From: Gammaproteobacteria bacterium | GTDB lineage: Bacteria; Pseudomonadota; Gammaproteobacteria; Pseudomonadales; Pseudohongiellaceae | Assembly: GCA_002731775.1 (NCBI GenBank) | Contig: PCCP01000118.1 | Location: 1 to 53,805, forward strand | Direction of reading: 5' to 3' | DNA: 53,805 nucleotides | In this document: positions 53,769 to 53,805 of the stretch, piece after piece | How positions within the stretch are numbered: the stretch's first letter is position 1 | Layout: every line of letters begins with the position of its first letter | Notes under the pieces: model-generated | Told to the model about the DNA's origin: nothing | Database searches by the model: none | What the model saw: only the letters and a program-made list of their open reading frames with translations | Position numbers and translations under genes: made by a program

Positions 53769-53805
53769 ATGCCAAGAAAGTCAAAAGAGTTACCTGACGT
53801 TGCCA
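53769..53805 (+). CDS. start of a P4-type tyrosine integrase (cut by window end)
   Basis: Only 12 codons are visible: MPRKSKELPDVA. This is the usual beginning of P4-family tyrosine integrases whose next domain is the DUF4102 arm-binding domain, and the gene points away from a tRNA 3' end 137 bp upstream, the standard arrangement of integrated islands. Identification rests on this short stretch and the position, so it is tentative. No clear Shine-Dalgarno is seen apart from the GGTGGG repeat. Confidence 0.6.
   Translation, partial: MPRKSKELPDVA

Overview
The window looks like chromosome of a marine-type gammaproteobacterium (moderate GC, near the Cellvibrionales/Pseudohongiella/OM60-like lineages; genus not determinable by reading alone). 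Evidence: the gammaproteobacterial arrays iscRSUA-hscBA-fdx-iscX and ndk-rlmN-pilF-rodZ-ispG-hisS-yfgM-bamB-der, the long-form leuA, type-2 mdh and a tRNA-Leu beside queA. There are no rRNA genes, CRISPR arrays or intact insertion sequences.

Region 1 (1-12.6 kb) is an accessory, export-rich block. It has two paralogous secreted PQQ dehydrogenases (one cut by the window start), a larger GDH-like PQQ dehydrogenase, a cytochrome c/sorbosone-dehydrogenase fusion, an epoxide-hydrolase-like enzyme, a secreted metallo-beta-lactamase-fold protein that has lost metal ligands, and small secreted proteins, one built of exact 35-residue repeats. It also holds decaying genes: an MBL-fold C-terminal remnant, a fragment of a cation:dicarboxylate symporter and a secreted-protein gene with an in-frame TAG. 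It reads as periplasmic oxidation of alcohols or sugars; the substrate is unknown.

Region 2 (12.6-19.8 kb): xseA overlapping an M23 peptidase, a BNR-repeat gene remnant, DUF3307, a membrane-anchored DsbA-like thioredoxin, DoxX and an MFS transporter, then a convergent MBL hydrolase.

Region 3 (18.8-36.2 kb, all minus strand) is a near-continuous train from iscR down to der, a threonine/serine dehydratase-family enzyme and an MBL hydrolase. It covers Fe-S cluster assembly, Fe-S client enzymes (rlmN, ispG), cell shape and pili (rodZ, pilF), and outer-membrane biogenesis (bamB). A strong IscR type-1 site overlaps the iscR promoter.

Region 4 (36.2-45.6 kb): a DinB-like protein, a PHP phosphatase/RNase, a zinc-ribbon protein, a secreted MORN-like repeat protein, an ECF sigma/anti-sigma/coiled-coil periplasmic protein operon, a rhodanese, and an operon encoding an outer-membrane porin, an FMN-binding protein and a PepSY-TM protein behind a Fur-like box. 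The last two operons are the best candidates for undescribed systems.

Region 5 (45.8-53.8 kb): leuA divergent from an Lrp-family regulator, with a perfect palindrome between them; a 2-hydroxychromene-2-carboxylate-isomerase-like protein; a LytS/LytTR-type two-component pair; mdh; queA; and tRNA-Leu(CAA). The tRNA is followed at once by the first codons of a P4-type tyrosine integrase, so the right edge is probably the start of a tRNA-integrated genomic island.
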